Shown piece after piece: positions 16,171 through 23,730 of a stretch of 62,833 bases of DNA. The notes under the pieces were generated by a model. The model saw only the letters and a program-made list of their open reading frames with translations, searched no databases and was not told the DNA's origin. Position 1 is the stretch's first letter, and each line of letters begins with the position of its first letter. The position numbers and the translations under genes were made by a program. The DNA is from Flavobacterium laiguense (lineage in GTDB: Bacteria; Bacteroidota; Bacteroidia; Flavobacteriales; Flavobacteriaceae), in the NCBI RefSeq assembly GCF_003097655.1, contig NZ_QCZH01000022.1, positions 1-62,833 of the forward strand. The letters run 5' to 3'.

Positions 16171-17427
16171 TTAAAGGTATTTCAATCCTTTTTTTCTAAT
16201 GCTTTGGTATAAAATAGATTTAGGTCCTTTCACAATTTGTGATTTGTAAATCCCGATAGAGCCCGAAAAAAAATAGGCGATTGTACAGGCAATACCAATA
16301 TAAACACCGCTATCCATACCAAAAAGTTCCATGCCCATTACGGTGCAAGCAATAGGAGTGTGGGTTGCCCCCGAGAATACGGCCACAAACCCCATTCCGG
16401 CCAATAATGCAATTGGTAAAGGAATAACAGCTGTCAAAGCACTTCCTAGTGTAGCACCCACGAAAAAAAGTGGCGTCACTTCGCCGCCTTTAAAGCCTGC
16501 TCCAAGTGTAAAACCAGTAAACAGTATTTTTAAAAGAAAATCATAAGGAGCGTTCTGAATTGAAAAGGCATCAACAATCATGGGTATTCCTAGTCCTATA
16601 TATTTTGTGGTGCTAATAAAATATATGGAGACAGCTAGTATGATTCCGCCAATGAAAGGTCTTAATGGGGGGTATTTTATATTCTTTGAAAATAATTTAC
16701 CCCAAAGATGAGTGCTTCTGGAGAAAAGTAATGCAGCAAATCCAAATAAAATGCCAGTAATTAGTAGCCAAAAGAGAGTGGTAAAAGTCATTTCGGGTAC
16801 TAAAGGGATGCTATAATGGGTGTGTTTTATTCCCCAAATTTCAACCGTAAAGTAGGCGATATAAGCAACCACAAAAGAAAGAACACTGCTTTTGAAATTG
16901 ATTTTGCTAAAAAGAACAATTTCCAATGCAAATAACGCTCCCGCAAGTGGTGTCCCAAAAACCGAAGCAAAACCGGCACTGATCCCTAATACGATCAAAG
17001 TTCTTCTTTCGGATTTGTCCAGTTTAAAAATATCGGTACATAAATCGGCGATGGCGCCCCCCATTTGTACCGCCGTACCTTCTCTACCAGCAGATCCTCC
17101 AAAAAGATGCGTGATTAATGTGCTCAAAAGAACCAACGGAGCCATCATAAACGGAACTCTTTTTTCGGGTTTGTTGTATTCTTCCAGCAGTAGATTGTTT
17201 CCTTTTGCAATTTTGGAATCATAGAAAAAATAGAGATATCCAATCAGTAAACCTCCAAGGGGTAAGAACCAAATAATCCAATTGTTCTGATTCCTAAATT
17301 GAGTAAAAAAGTCTAAGGAAACCAGAAAAAAAGCTGATGCCGATCCAGAAAAAATGCCTATCAAACTACAAATGAAAATCCATTTGAGCGTGATAAGCAT
17401 CCATTTTTTTATTTTCTTAAAATTCAT
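16171..17427 (-). CDS. CLC-F type fluoride/proton antiporter
   Basis: 418-residue membrane protein of the CLC fold with about ten to twelve helices. Features of the fluoride-specific branch replace those of chloride CLCs: GNN (76-78) stands in for GSGIP, GREGT with gating Glu116 replaces GREGP, and GGEVTP supplies the Glu316-x-Thr318 pair that in studied CLC-F proteins marks the fluoride/proton path. GATHTPIACTVMGMELFG is also typical. Such antiporters expel fluoride from the cytoplasm. No fluoride riboswitch is visible in the 70-bp upstream gap. An ordinary chloride channel is the alternative but fits less well. Confidence 0.88.
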   Translation of the reverse strand: MNFKKIKKWMLITLKWIFICSLIGIFSGSASAFFLVSLDFFTQFRNQNNWIIWFLPLGGLLIGYLYFFYDSKIAKGNNLLLEEYNKPEKRVPFMMAPLVLLSTLITHLFGGSAGREGTAVQMGGAIADLCTDIFKLDKSERRTLIVLGISAGFASVFGTPLAGALFALEIVLFSKINFKSSVLSFVVAYIAYFTVEIWGIKHTHYSIPLVPEMTFTTLFWLLITGILFGFAALLFSRSTHLWGKLFSKNIKYPPLRPFIGGIILAVSIYFISTTKYIGLGIPMIVDAFSIQNAPYDFLLKILFTGFTLGAGFKGGEVTPLFFVGATLGSALTAVIPLPIALLAGMGFVAVFSGATHTPIACTVMGMELFGMDSGVYIGIACTIAYFFSGSIGIYKSQIVKGPKSILYQSIRKKGLKYL

Positions 17428-17497
17428 CAGATCTAATAACTATGATTTAACAAGAAGTTTTTTTGCTAAAGTATTACAATCCGTTTAAATTTTAGAA

Positions 17498-17884
17498 TTA
17501 TTCTGAAGCAATAGCCGTAAATTCGATTTCAACCAAATATTCAGGTGCTACTAATTGGTTAATCCCGTAAAATCCTGTAGTTGGTTTGATGTCCTTGAAA
17601 AAAGTAGCATGCGCTGTAGCAACTGCTTCAAAAGTAGCAACATTTGTAGTGAAAATTCGAGTACGTATTACGTCTTTCATTCCTACATTAAGATCTTCGA
17701 GCACTTTTTCTACTCTTTCTAGAATGTTCAAAGTTTGCGCATACGCATCGTCGGCTCTTACTTTATTACCGTCAACGATGGCAACAGTTCCGGATACTTC
17801 TATGATGTTTCCTATGCGGACTGCACGGCAATAACCCATTTTGTCTTCCCAAGGAGATCCGGTTAAGATGTTTTCTCTTTTCAT
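17498..17884 (-). CDS. RidA family protein (YjgF/YER057c/UK114)
   Basis: 128 residues forming the chorismate mutase-like trimer fold. Family text includes the N-terminal SPWEDKMGYCRAVRIG, VSGTVAI, the conserved arginine region in DVIRTRIFTTN and the closing LVEIEFTAIA. RidA proteins deaminate reactive enamine/imine intermediates from pyridoxal-phosphate enzymes; this SPWE...GYxRAVR subgroup is less well studied, so its substrate is open. It lies 70 bp upstream of the fluoride antiporter on the same strand, with no terminator between, so the two may be co-transcribed. Confidence 0.88.
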   Translation of the reverse strand: MKRENILTGSPWEDKMGYCRAVRIGNIIEVSGTVAIVDGNKVRADDAYAQTLNILERVEKVLEDLNVGMKDVIRTRIFTTNVATFEAVATAHATFFKDIKPTTGFYGINQLVAPEYLVEIEFTAIASE

Positions 17885-17982
17885 TATTTAGTTTTTAGAT
17901 TAGTTGATTACTGTTAATAGGTTGTCTAAATTATTAGGTTTTCTGTTAAAGTTCGCAATTTATAAAAATTAGAATTAAAAAA

Positions 17983-18008
17983 AAGACCTCTTTTGTGGGA
18001 GAGGCCTT
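17983..18008 (-). terminator. Terminator after the gene at 18067
   Basis: On the minus strand the stem AAGGCCTCT pairs with AGAGGTCTT (one G-T wobble) and is followed by a run of T. Confidence 0.75.
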
Positions 18009-18066
18009 CTTAGGGTAGTATTTCATCTTTTATAACAAAATAATATTGATATTTTAATTTCTGACA

Positions 18067-18642
18067 TTAATTTATTTCTCTAAGTTCGCCAAAGTATTTT
18101 TTTAACTCGTCGGTATGGGATTTGTAGGCGCTGAGTTCTAAAGCTATAAAGTCTTGATCGAAAGTGGTGTTTGCTTTTAATCTTTTGATTGATGCATTTT
18201 CTTTTTCGGCTATTATTTTGTCTATTTTCTTGCTTTTTTTGATAGCAGAAATTTTTCCATAATCATAATCTACTTCAATAGCAGATTCTTTTGCCAGGAA
18301 ATTATTCACATCGGAGCCTATTCCGGTATACTGAATTGTTTCTCGGAAATTATTGGCATCCATGGTTACTTGTAAATCATATCCTTTTTTTAGATAAATT
18401 TTAAAATATTCTGTTCCGTCAAATAGCAAGTAAAGTCCGTCTTGCACAGATAAAGTGTCCTTGAAAAAACCTGCATTGTTGATGTCGATTATTTGTACAG
18501 TATTATAGTCGGTATCCTTAATATAGAGATGATCCCAATTTCTGTTTTCTATTTTGGCTTGAAAAAGCACATCGTTTTTGGTTTGTCCATTAGCATTAAA
18601 GAAAAACAGTAATGCATAAATACTAAATAAAACAGTCTTCAT
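18067..18642 (-). CDS. Secreted protein resembling the N-terminal half of TlpA-like proteins
   Basis: 191 residues with a signal peptide ending NANGQ. The segment from residue 25 to about 120 (KIENRNWDHLYIKD, DTLSVQDGLYLLFDG, FKIYLKKGYDLQVTMDA, IQYTGIGSDVNNFLAKE) resembles the DUF4369-like N-terminal region that normally precedes a thioredoxin domain, as in the 503-residue gene at 51801. Here the protein stops before any CxxC motif, and no thioredoxin remnant lies downstream before the terminator. It may be a truncated but stable stand-alone form. Confidence 0.75.
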   Translation of the reverse strand: MKTVLFSIYALLFFFNANGQTKNDVLFQAKIENRNWDHLYIKDTDYNTVQIIDINNAGFFKDTLSVQDGLYLLFDGTEYFKIYLKKGYDLQVTMDANNFRETIQYTGIGSDVNNFLAKESAIEVDYDYGKISAIKKSKKIDKIIAEKENASIKRLKANTTFDQDFIALELSAYKSHTDELKKYFGELREIN

Positions 18643-18665
18643 TTTTAATTCAATTTATTTTTTTT

Positions 18666-18673
18666 CAAATCTA
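18666..18673 (-). promoter_or_regulatory. -7 promoter motif for the gene at 18642
   Basis: Minus strand reads TAGATTTG, 23 bases upstream of the start codon. Confidence 0.55.
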
Positions 18674-18841
18674 TATTTTAAATAGGGATGAGCGAAATTA
18701 AGGATGTGAATAAAAGGGTACTAAACCGTTAAGAATTTGTATAGTATTTGGGTAAGTATAAAAGGTTCTTTTTTTGATTAGAATCTTTTTGGTAAAAGAA
18801 AATTTAGAATAACTTAACAAGTGATCGGAAATAAATTATGT

Positions 18842-18849
18842 TAGTTTTG
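18842..18849 (+). promoter_or_regulatory. -7 promoter motif for the gene at 18920
   Basis: TAGTTTTG, a full match; the leader would be about 65 bases, which favours the ATG at 18920 but does not exclude the upstream TTG. Confidence 0.45.
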
Positions 18850-18919
18850 TGATTTTATAATAGGTGTTTTTTTATTTTTGAAAATATTAAAAAAATTAAA
18901 AGTAACTTTTTTGAATATT

Positions 18920-19603
18920 ATGAAGCATTTTTATTTTTTTGTTTTTCTAATGGGTTTCATGACTAGTAGTTATGCTCAATTTGAGTCTAGCAAAAAGTTC
19001 AAGGCTATTCCGCCATCTAATACAAGTCCAAAGCCAGAAAAGAAGGCAACACTTCCACCTACAACTGATTTTCCGGTAATTATACCTCCTAATGTTTATA
19101 AAAGTCCCGATATCATAAAATCACCGCCAAATCCGGTATCGTCTTATCAAATTGGGAAACCAAGTGAAATTTCTATGATTCCCAAAAATAACGGATTTAT
19201 CAATCCAGGGGATGAAATCAGGGATAGATTAAATCAAAAAACAGATCGACAAGAAGGAATAGAATACCGTCGCAATCAAAGTTTAGGAACTTATAAAACC
19301 AAATCAATTTCTGCAAAAGTAATGTATAGAGATGCCCAATATGTAGATGGGGATTTAATACGGGTTTATTTAAATGGAAGAATAATCGAATCTCAAGTGT
19401 ATTTAGATAGTAGTTTTAAAGGTTTTGAGATTGTCCTGGAGAAAGGCTTCAATAAAATTGATTTTGAAGCGTTAAATCAAGGAGATTCTGGGCCAAACAC
19501 TGCTGAATTTAAGGTGTATGATGATCAGGAAAAACTGGTTTCGGCAAGCGAATGGAATCTAGGTACCGGTTTTAAGGCCTCTATTATTATTGTGAAGGAG
19601 TAA
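18920..19603 (+). CDS. Secreted protein with a proline-rich N-terminal region
   Basis: 227 residues from the ATG at 18920, chosen because it gives a clean signal peptide (ending SSYAQ); an in-frame TTG at 18878 would add 14 residues ahead of it. Residues 25-100 are rich in Pro, Ser and Lys and probably unstructured. Residues 140-227 form a beta-rich domain (AKVMYRDAQYVDGDLIRVYLNG, FNKIDFEALNQGDSGPNTAEF). I do not recognise a family. It has its own promoter and precedes guaA, which is independently transcribed. Confidence 0.75.
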   Translation: MKHFYFFVFLMGFMTSSYAQFESSKKFKAIPPSNTSPKPEKKATLPPTTDFPVIIPPNVYKSPDIIKSPPNPVSSYQIGKPSEISMIPKNNGFINPGDEIRDRLNQKTDRQEGIEYRRNQSLGTYKTKSISAKVMYRDAQYVDGDLIRVYLNGRIIESQVYLDSSFKGFEIVLEKGFNKIDFEALNQGDSGPNTAEFKVYDDQEKLVSASEWNLGTGFKASIIIVKE

Positions 19604-19705
19604 GTGTTTTCTTTCTGATTTAGAGGTTAAATAGAATTCAAGTTTATTTTAAATATTAATTTAAAAATTTTCGAAATTCAATTTTCGAAATCAAAATATA
19701 AAAAG

Positions 19706-19713
19706 TATTTTTG
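19706..19713 (+). promoter_or_regulatory. -7 promoter motif immediately before guaA
   Basis: TATTTTTG ends only 3 bases before the guaA ATG at 19717. If used, transcription would start at or near the A of the start codon, giving a leaderless or nearly leaderless mRNA. Two direct copies of ATTTTCGAAATC-like sequence lie just upstream (19669-19693). Confidence 0.5.
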
Positions 19714-19716
19714 CAC

Positions 19717-21246
19717 ATGCAACACAACGTACTTATTTTAGATTTCGGATCGCAATATACTCAGCTTATTGCGCGTAGAGTTCGCGAATTAAATATATTC
19801 TGCGAAATTTTCCCTTACAATCATTTTCCGAGTGATTTATCAAGTTATAAAGCCGTAATTCTTGGTGGAAGTCCATTCTCTGTTAGAGGAGAAGATGCGC
19901 CACATCCAGATTTATCTCAAATTAGAGGAAAGCTACCTATGCTAGCCGTTTGTTACGGAGCACAATATTTATCTCATTTTAGTGGTGGGGAAGTAGCGGC
20001 TTCAAACACTAGAGAATATGGTAGAGCCAATTTATCCTATATTAAAGAGAACGAAATTTTCTTTGAAGGTGTTTCAGAAAACAGTCAGGTTTGGATGAGT
20101 CACAGTGATAGTATCAAAGCTTTACCAACTAATGGTGTGAAGTTAGCCAGTACTCACGATGTAGAATTTGCTGCTTACAAAATTGAAGGAGAAACTACTT
20201 ATGCTATTCAATATCATCCAGAAGTTTTTCACTCTACAGATGGAAAACAAATGTTGGAGAATTTCTTGGTGAAAATTGCCGAAGTTCCTCAAAATTTTAC
20301 ACCAAATGCTTTTGTTGAAGAAATGGTGGCAGAATTGAAAGAGAAAGTAGGGAACGACAAAGTGGTTTTGGGGCTTTCTGGAGGTGTAGATTCAACTGTA
20401 GCCGCTGTTTTATTGCATCAAGCAATTGGTAAAAACCTGTATTGTATTTTTGTGAATAACGGATTGCTTAGAAAAAATGAATTTCAAAGCGTTTTAGATC
20501 AATACGAAGGAATGGGATTAAACGTTAAAGGAGTTGATGCTTCTCAACGTTTTTATGATGCCTTAGCTGGAGTTACTGATCCGGAATTAAAAAGAAAAGC
20601 AATTGGTAATGCCTTTATCGAAGTTTTTGATGCAGAATCACATCTTATTGAAGATGTTACTTGGTTAGCGCAAGGAACGATATATCCTGACGTAATCGAA
20701 TCAGTTTCGGTAAAAGGACCATCGGCAACTATCAAATCACACCATAATGTGGGTGGTTTGCCAGATTATATGAAATTAAAAATTGTTGAACCTTTGCGTA
20801 TGCTTTTCAAAGATGAAGTACGTAGAGTGGGAGCAACTTTAGGAATCGATCCAGAATTATTAGGAAGACATCCATTTCCAGGACCTGGATTGTCTATTCG
20901 TATTTTAGGAGACATCACGCTAGAGAAAGTTCAAATTTTGCAAGATGTAGATAAAGTCTTTATTGACGGATTAAAATCTTGGGGATTGTATGATAAAGTT
21001 TGGCAAGCGGGAGCTATTTTGCTTCCTGTAAACAGTGTTGGGGTTATGGGTGATGAACGTACTTATGAAAAAGTGGTTGCGCTTCGTGCCGTAGAATCTA
21101 CCGATGGTATGACCGCTGATTGGGTACACCTTCCTTATGATTTCTTGATGAAAGTGTCTAATGATATTATCAATAAAGTGAAAGGAGTTAATAGAGTAGT
21201 TTATGATATTAGTTCAAAACCACCAGCAACAATTGAATGGGAATAA
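19717..21246 (+). CDS. guaA: GMP synthase (glutamine-hydrolysing)
   Basis: Converts XMP to GMP using ATP and glutamine. 509 residues from the ATG at 19717 ([16 protein letters not shown], the usual N-terminus; a TTG 6 bases upstream is ignored). Class I amidotransferase domain with nucleophile Cys79 (AVCYGAQ) and the His-Glu pair in [11 protein letters not shown] pyrophosphatase domain with the LSGGVDSTV loop near residue 221; C-terminal dimerisation domain with [14 protein letters not shown] and the terminal PATIEWE. A terminator follows at once. Confidence 0.97.
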   Translation: MQHNVLILDFGSQYTQLIARRVRELNIFCEIFPYNHFPSDLSSYKAVILGGSPFSVRGEDAPHPDLSQIRGKLPMLAVCYGAQYLSHFSGGEVAASNTREYGRANLSYIKENEIFFEGVSENSQVWMSHSDSIKALPTNGVKLASTHDVEFAAYKIEGETTYAIQYHPEVFHSTDGKQMLENFLVKIAEVPQNFTPNAFVEEMVAELKEKVGNDKVVLGLSGGVDSTVAAVLLHQAIGKNLYCIFVNNGLLRKNEFQSVLDQYEGMGLNVKGVDASQRFYDALAGVTDPELKRKAIGNAFIEVFDAESHLIEDVTWLAQGTIYPDVIESVSVKGPSATIKSHHNVGGLPDYMKLKIVEPLRMLFKDEVRRVGATLGIDPELLGRHPFPGPGLSIRILGDITLEKVQILQDVDKVFIDGLKSWGLYDKVWQAGAILLPVNSVGVMGDERTYEKVVALRAVESTDGMTADWVHLPYDFLMKVSNDIINKVKGVNRVVYDISSKPPATIEWE

Positions 21247-21260
21247 CAATATTTTTTAAC

Positions 21261-21296
21261 ATTAAGTCGTTACATTTGTAACGACTTAATTTTTTA
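21261..21296 (+). terminator. guaA terminator
   Basis: Perfect 13-bp stem ATTAAGTCGTTAC / GTAACGACTTAAT with an ATTT loop and a trailing T-run. Confidence 0.9.
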
Positions 21297-21311
21297 AAAT
21301 ATATTTATGAA

Positions 21312-21396
21312 ATGAGCATTACCGAAGATTGGTCGCAAGCACCAATAGCAGTTATGCGAATTCCATATTCCTTTTAAAAACAAATATTATCTACAT
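21312..21396 (+). repeat. Duplicated leader element, copy A, with a 21-codon open frame
   Basis: This stretch aligns with 35250-35357: shared blocks are ATGAAATGAGNATTAC, GTCGCAA, CATATTCC, AAAAACA and ATATTATCTACATATGA. Copy A carries a complete small frame 21312-21377 (begins MSITEDWSQAPIAVM); in copy B the same frame stops after 11 codons. Both copies end exactly at the ATG of a secreted-protein gene. It may be a mobile promoter/leader or a decayed gene end. Confidence 0.75.
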
Positions 21397-23298
21397 ATGA
21401 AAGATTTTTTAAGAGTTTTATTTTTTATTGTTTTTATTTCTAATGTTGCTTTTGGACAAGAATCCGCAACAAAACATACAGTTTTAAAAGGCGAAACAAT
21501 TACCCAAATCGCCCAAAAATATAAAACTTCCCCTTCTGAAATTTATAGACTGAATCCAGAAACTCAAAATGGAATTGCAGAAAATCAAATTATTTTAGTT
21601 CCAGAATTACTTCCTCAACCTAAAAATACAATTACTCATATCGTTGCCCCAAAAGAAACATTGTTTGGTTTGGCGACTAAATACAATGTAAAAGTGGAGG
21701 CGATTCAAAATGCCAATGCAACCGCACTTGTAAATGGTTTGCAAATAGGGCAAGAATTGGTGATCCCACAAGAATCAGATCTAAAAGCTGAAGTTTCAGC
21801 TGCAAAAACAAAACATACAGTTCAAGCCAAGGAATCTCTTTTTAGTATTGCGAGACTCTATAATGTTTCGGTTGAAGATTTGGATAAAGCTAATGCTGAG
21901 ATTCTTAAAAACGGTTTGCAAGTAGGTCAGGAAATAAACATTCCAAACAAAAAGAAAACACTAGACGGTAGAGTGAGAGTTATAAACGCCGAAACAGTTT
22001 TTTATACCGTACAACCCAAAGAAACCAAATATTCTATCGCGAAACAATTCGGGATAACAATAGAACAATTAGAATCTCAAAATCCTGAAATCGTAAACGG
22101 ATTAACCGAAGGAAATAAATTAGCAATAAACGTTAGAGAAGTAAAGCCAACCAATGAAAATGAAGAGTTGATGCTGGCTTTGGCCGAAAAACAAGTTGTA
22201 GTCGAAAAATCAAAAGCCAACACAAAAGAAATTAACAGCTTAAAGGAAAAATTAGTATTACAAGAAGAAATCAATCAAAAGGTGATCAATGTAAATGGTC
22301 TTTTGGTAAATCTAAAAGAAATTGATAATACGAAAGAAGGTTCTGCCGAAAAGCTAAAATTGGTTATAGAAGCAAATAAAAACATTCAAGAAATTCTTTT
22401 GGTTAAACTGGATTCATTGGTAAGTACGATGAATAAAGATTTGACGCAATTGAAAAAAACAGAGTTGGTAGATCTTGATGAATCCATTCGTTTGCAAAAA
22501 ATATCGAACGAAAATATTACTAAGACCAATGAACTTTCCCTACAGCTTAAAAAACAATTGGCTGATAACAGAAAAGTGTATTCGGGGTTGATGGACAAAG
22601 CGGAACGTATTGCTGTTGAAGAAAATCAAGAATACAAGAAGAGCATCCGCGAGAATAGTAAAACAAAACCTGCTGAAACAAAAGCTGTAAAATTGTCGCC
22701 TGAAGAGTTGAAAAACTTGGAAATGGAGCAACGTGTACGCGATTTAAAGAACATAAGATTAATCACAAAACTGGATTCGTTAAATAGGGAAAGTAAATCA
22801 GAATTGAGATTACACATCAGTAAAGCTACTTTTTATAGTAAACAAGCCCGATTATTTGATGATAATTTAGCTAAAGTAAAAAATCAAAGCTATCAAAATA
22901 AGGCTTATGAGTCTCAAACTAAAGTTAAAACCGGAGTGGCTTCAAAAGCACTTGCTGTAGAGCAAATTAAAAAAGAATTGGCCAAACAGCCTAATAAAGT
23001 AAAAGCCGTTAAAATAGTGACTTTGGATAATCTTAAAGAGGTTAAAGAGGGGTATTATATTGTTTTGGGAGAATATCAGGAAGCAAAACAAAGGGATTCT
23101 TTTATTATGAAATTGACAGATTCAGGATCTTTGGACGCAAATTTCTTTTATAATTTCAATGTTTTGTCCTATGATGTGTACTCCAATTATTTTCCTTCAA
23201 AAGAGGAAGCTATTTATGAATACATTAAAAAACAAGGAAAACCACTTTTTGAAAAAATGATGGTTGTTAATGTGATAAGCGAAAATGAAATTAAGTAA
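21397..23298 (+). CDS. Secreted multi-LysM protein with coiled coil and SPOR-like C-terminus
   Basis: 633 residues, signal peptide ending AFGQ. Four LysM peptidoglycan-binding repeats at roughly 24-70, 80-127, 137-183 and 202-247 (for example HTVLKGETITQIAQKYKTS and YTVQPKETKYSIAKQFGIT). Residues 255-540 are Lys/Glu-rich and mostly coiled coil. The end (about 555-630: GYYIVLGEYQEAKQRDSFI, FPSKEEAIYEYIKKQGKPL) looks like a SPOR-type domain, another peptidoglycan binder. The N-terminal half is paralogous to the next gene. Likely an envelope organiser; exact role unknown. Confidence 0.85.
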   Translation: MKDFLRVLFFIVFISNVAFGQESATKHTVLKGETITQIAQKYKTSPSEIYRLNPETQNGIAENQIILVPELLPQPKNTITHIVAPKETLFGLATKYNVKVEAIQNANATALVNGLQIGQELVIPQESDLKAEVSAAKTKHTVQAKESLFSIARLYNVSVEDLDKANAEILKNGLQVGQEINIPNKKKTLDGRVRVINAETVFYTVQPKETKYSIAKQFGITIEQLESQNPEIVNGLTEGNKLAINVREVKPTNENEELMLALAEKQVVVEKSKANTKEINSLKEKLVLQEEINQKVINVNGLLVNLKEIDNTKEGSAEKLKLVIEANKNIQEILLVKLDSLVSTMNKDLTQLKKTELVDLDESIRLQKISNENITKTNELSLQLKKQLADNRKVYSGLMDKAERIAVEENQEYKKSIRENSKTKPAETKAVKLSPEELKNLEMEQRVRDLKNIRLITKLDSLNRESKSELRLHISKATFYSKQARLFDDNLAKVKNQSYQNKAYESQTKVKTGVASKALAVEQIKKELAKQPNKVKAVKIVTLDNLKEVKEGYYIVLGEYQEAKQRDSFIMKLTDSGSLDANFFYNFNVLSYDVYSNYFPSKEEAIYEYIKKQGKPLFEKMMVVNVISENEIK

Positions 23299-23332
23299 TA
23301 TGACTGTCCGTTTTGCGGACTAACTTAATTTT

Positions 23333-23609
23333 TTTTGCCACAGATTTCAAGAAAGTGGGTTTGGAACTTTAACAAAGAGTTGCTAACTTGAGGGAGGAAT
23401 ACTGAATTTCTCGATCAATAATTTTTTCTCGCAAAGCCGCTAAGTCGCAAAGCTTTGTCTTGGCGACTTAGCGGCTTTGCGAGAAGCATTTTTTTTAACT
23501 TTCAATGAAATGAGTTAGATAGAATTTAAAAGATTTCCACTGATTTTCTCCAATAAATTTAATTCACTTTTCTTTAATCTGTGAAAATCTTTTTAATCTG
23601 TGGCGAAAA
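23333..23609. repeat. Candidate miniature element bounded by inverted GCCACAGATT ends
   Basis: TTTTGCCACAGATT at 23333-23346 faces AATCTGTGGCGAAAA at 23595-23609, an inverted pair with one extra base. The interior has no gene and holds the 22-bp palindrome at 23427-23484 and further AATCTGTGAAAATC text near the right end. It fills most of the 432-bp gap between the LysM genes. It could be a non-autonomous mobile element or an accretion of several repeats. A weak hairpin GTCCGTTTTGCGGAC (23306-23320) may end the upstream transcript. Confidence 0.5.
23427..23484. repeat. Perfect 22-bp GC-rich palindrome built of 8-base units
   Basis: Arms 23427-23448 and 23463-23484 are exact reverse complements around a 14-base loop. 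Each arm is a period-8 series (GCAAAGCC then GCTAAGTC). Its GC content stands out from the AT-rich surroundings. A degenerate single arm of the same series occurs near 36887-36902. Confidence 0.85.
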
Positions 23610-23690
23610 ACATTCTTTGGTATTAGTTATTGATAGCCATATTAAGTAATAATTAACAAGCTAAAACGATGCTGTTGTAAACAACAATGG

Positions 23691-23698
23691 TATTTTTG
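23691..23698 (+). promoter_or_regulatory. -7 promoter motif for the second LysM gene
   Basis: TATTTTTG, 32 bases before the ATG at 23731, preceded by the small palindrome GTTGTAAACAAC. Confidence 0.6.
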
Positions 23699-23730
23699 CT
23701 AAATAAAAACATAAATTTATTAACCTACAT

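Noticed and set aside
17428..17497. Possible fluoride riboswitch upstream of the CLC-F gene
   Set aside because: The 70-bp gap lacks the conserved GGNGAUGGNNUUCGCC-type core and any room for the pseudoknot.
19620..19716. Possible purine riboswitch before guaA
   Set aside because: The -7 box abuts the start codon, so there is no leader to hold one.
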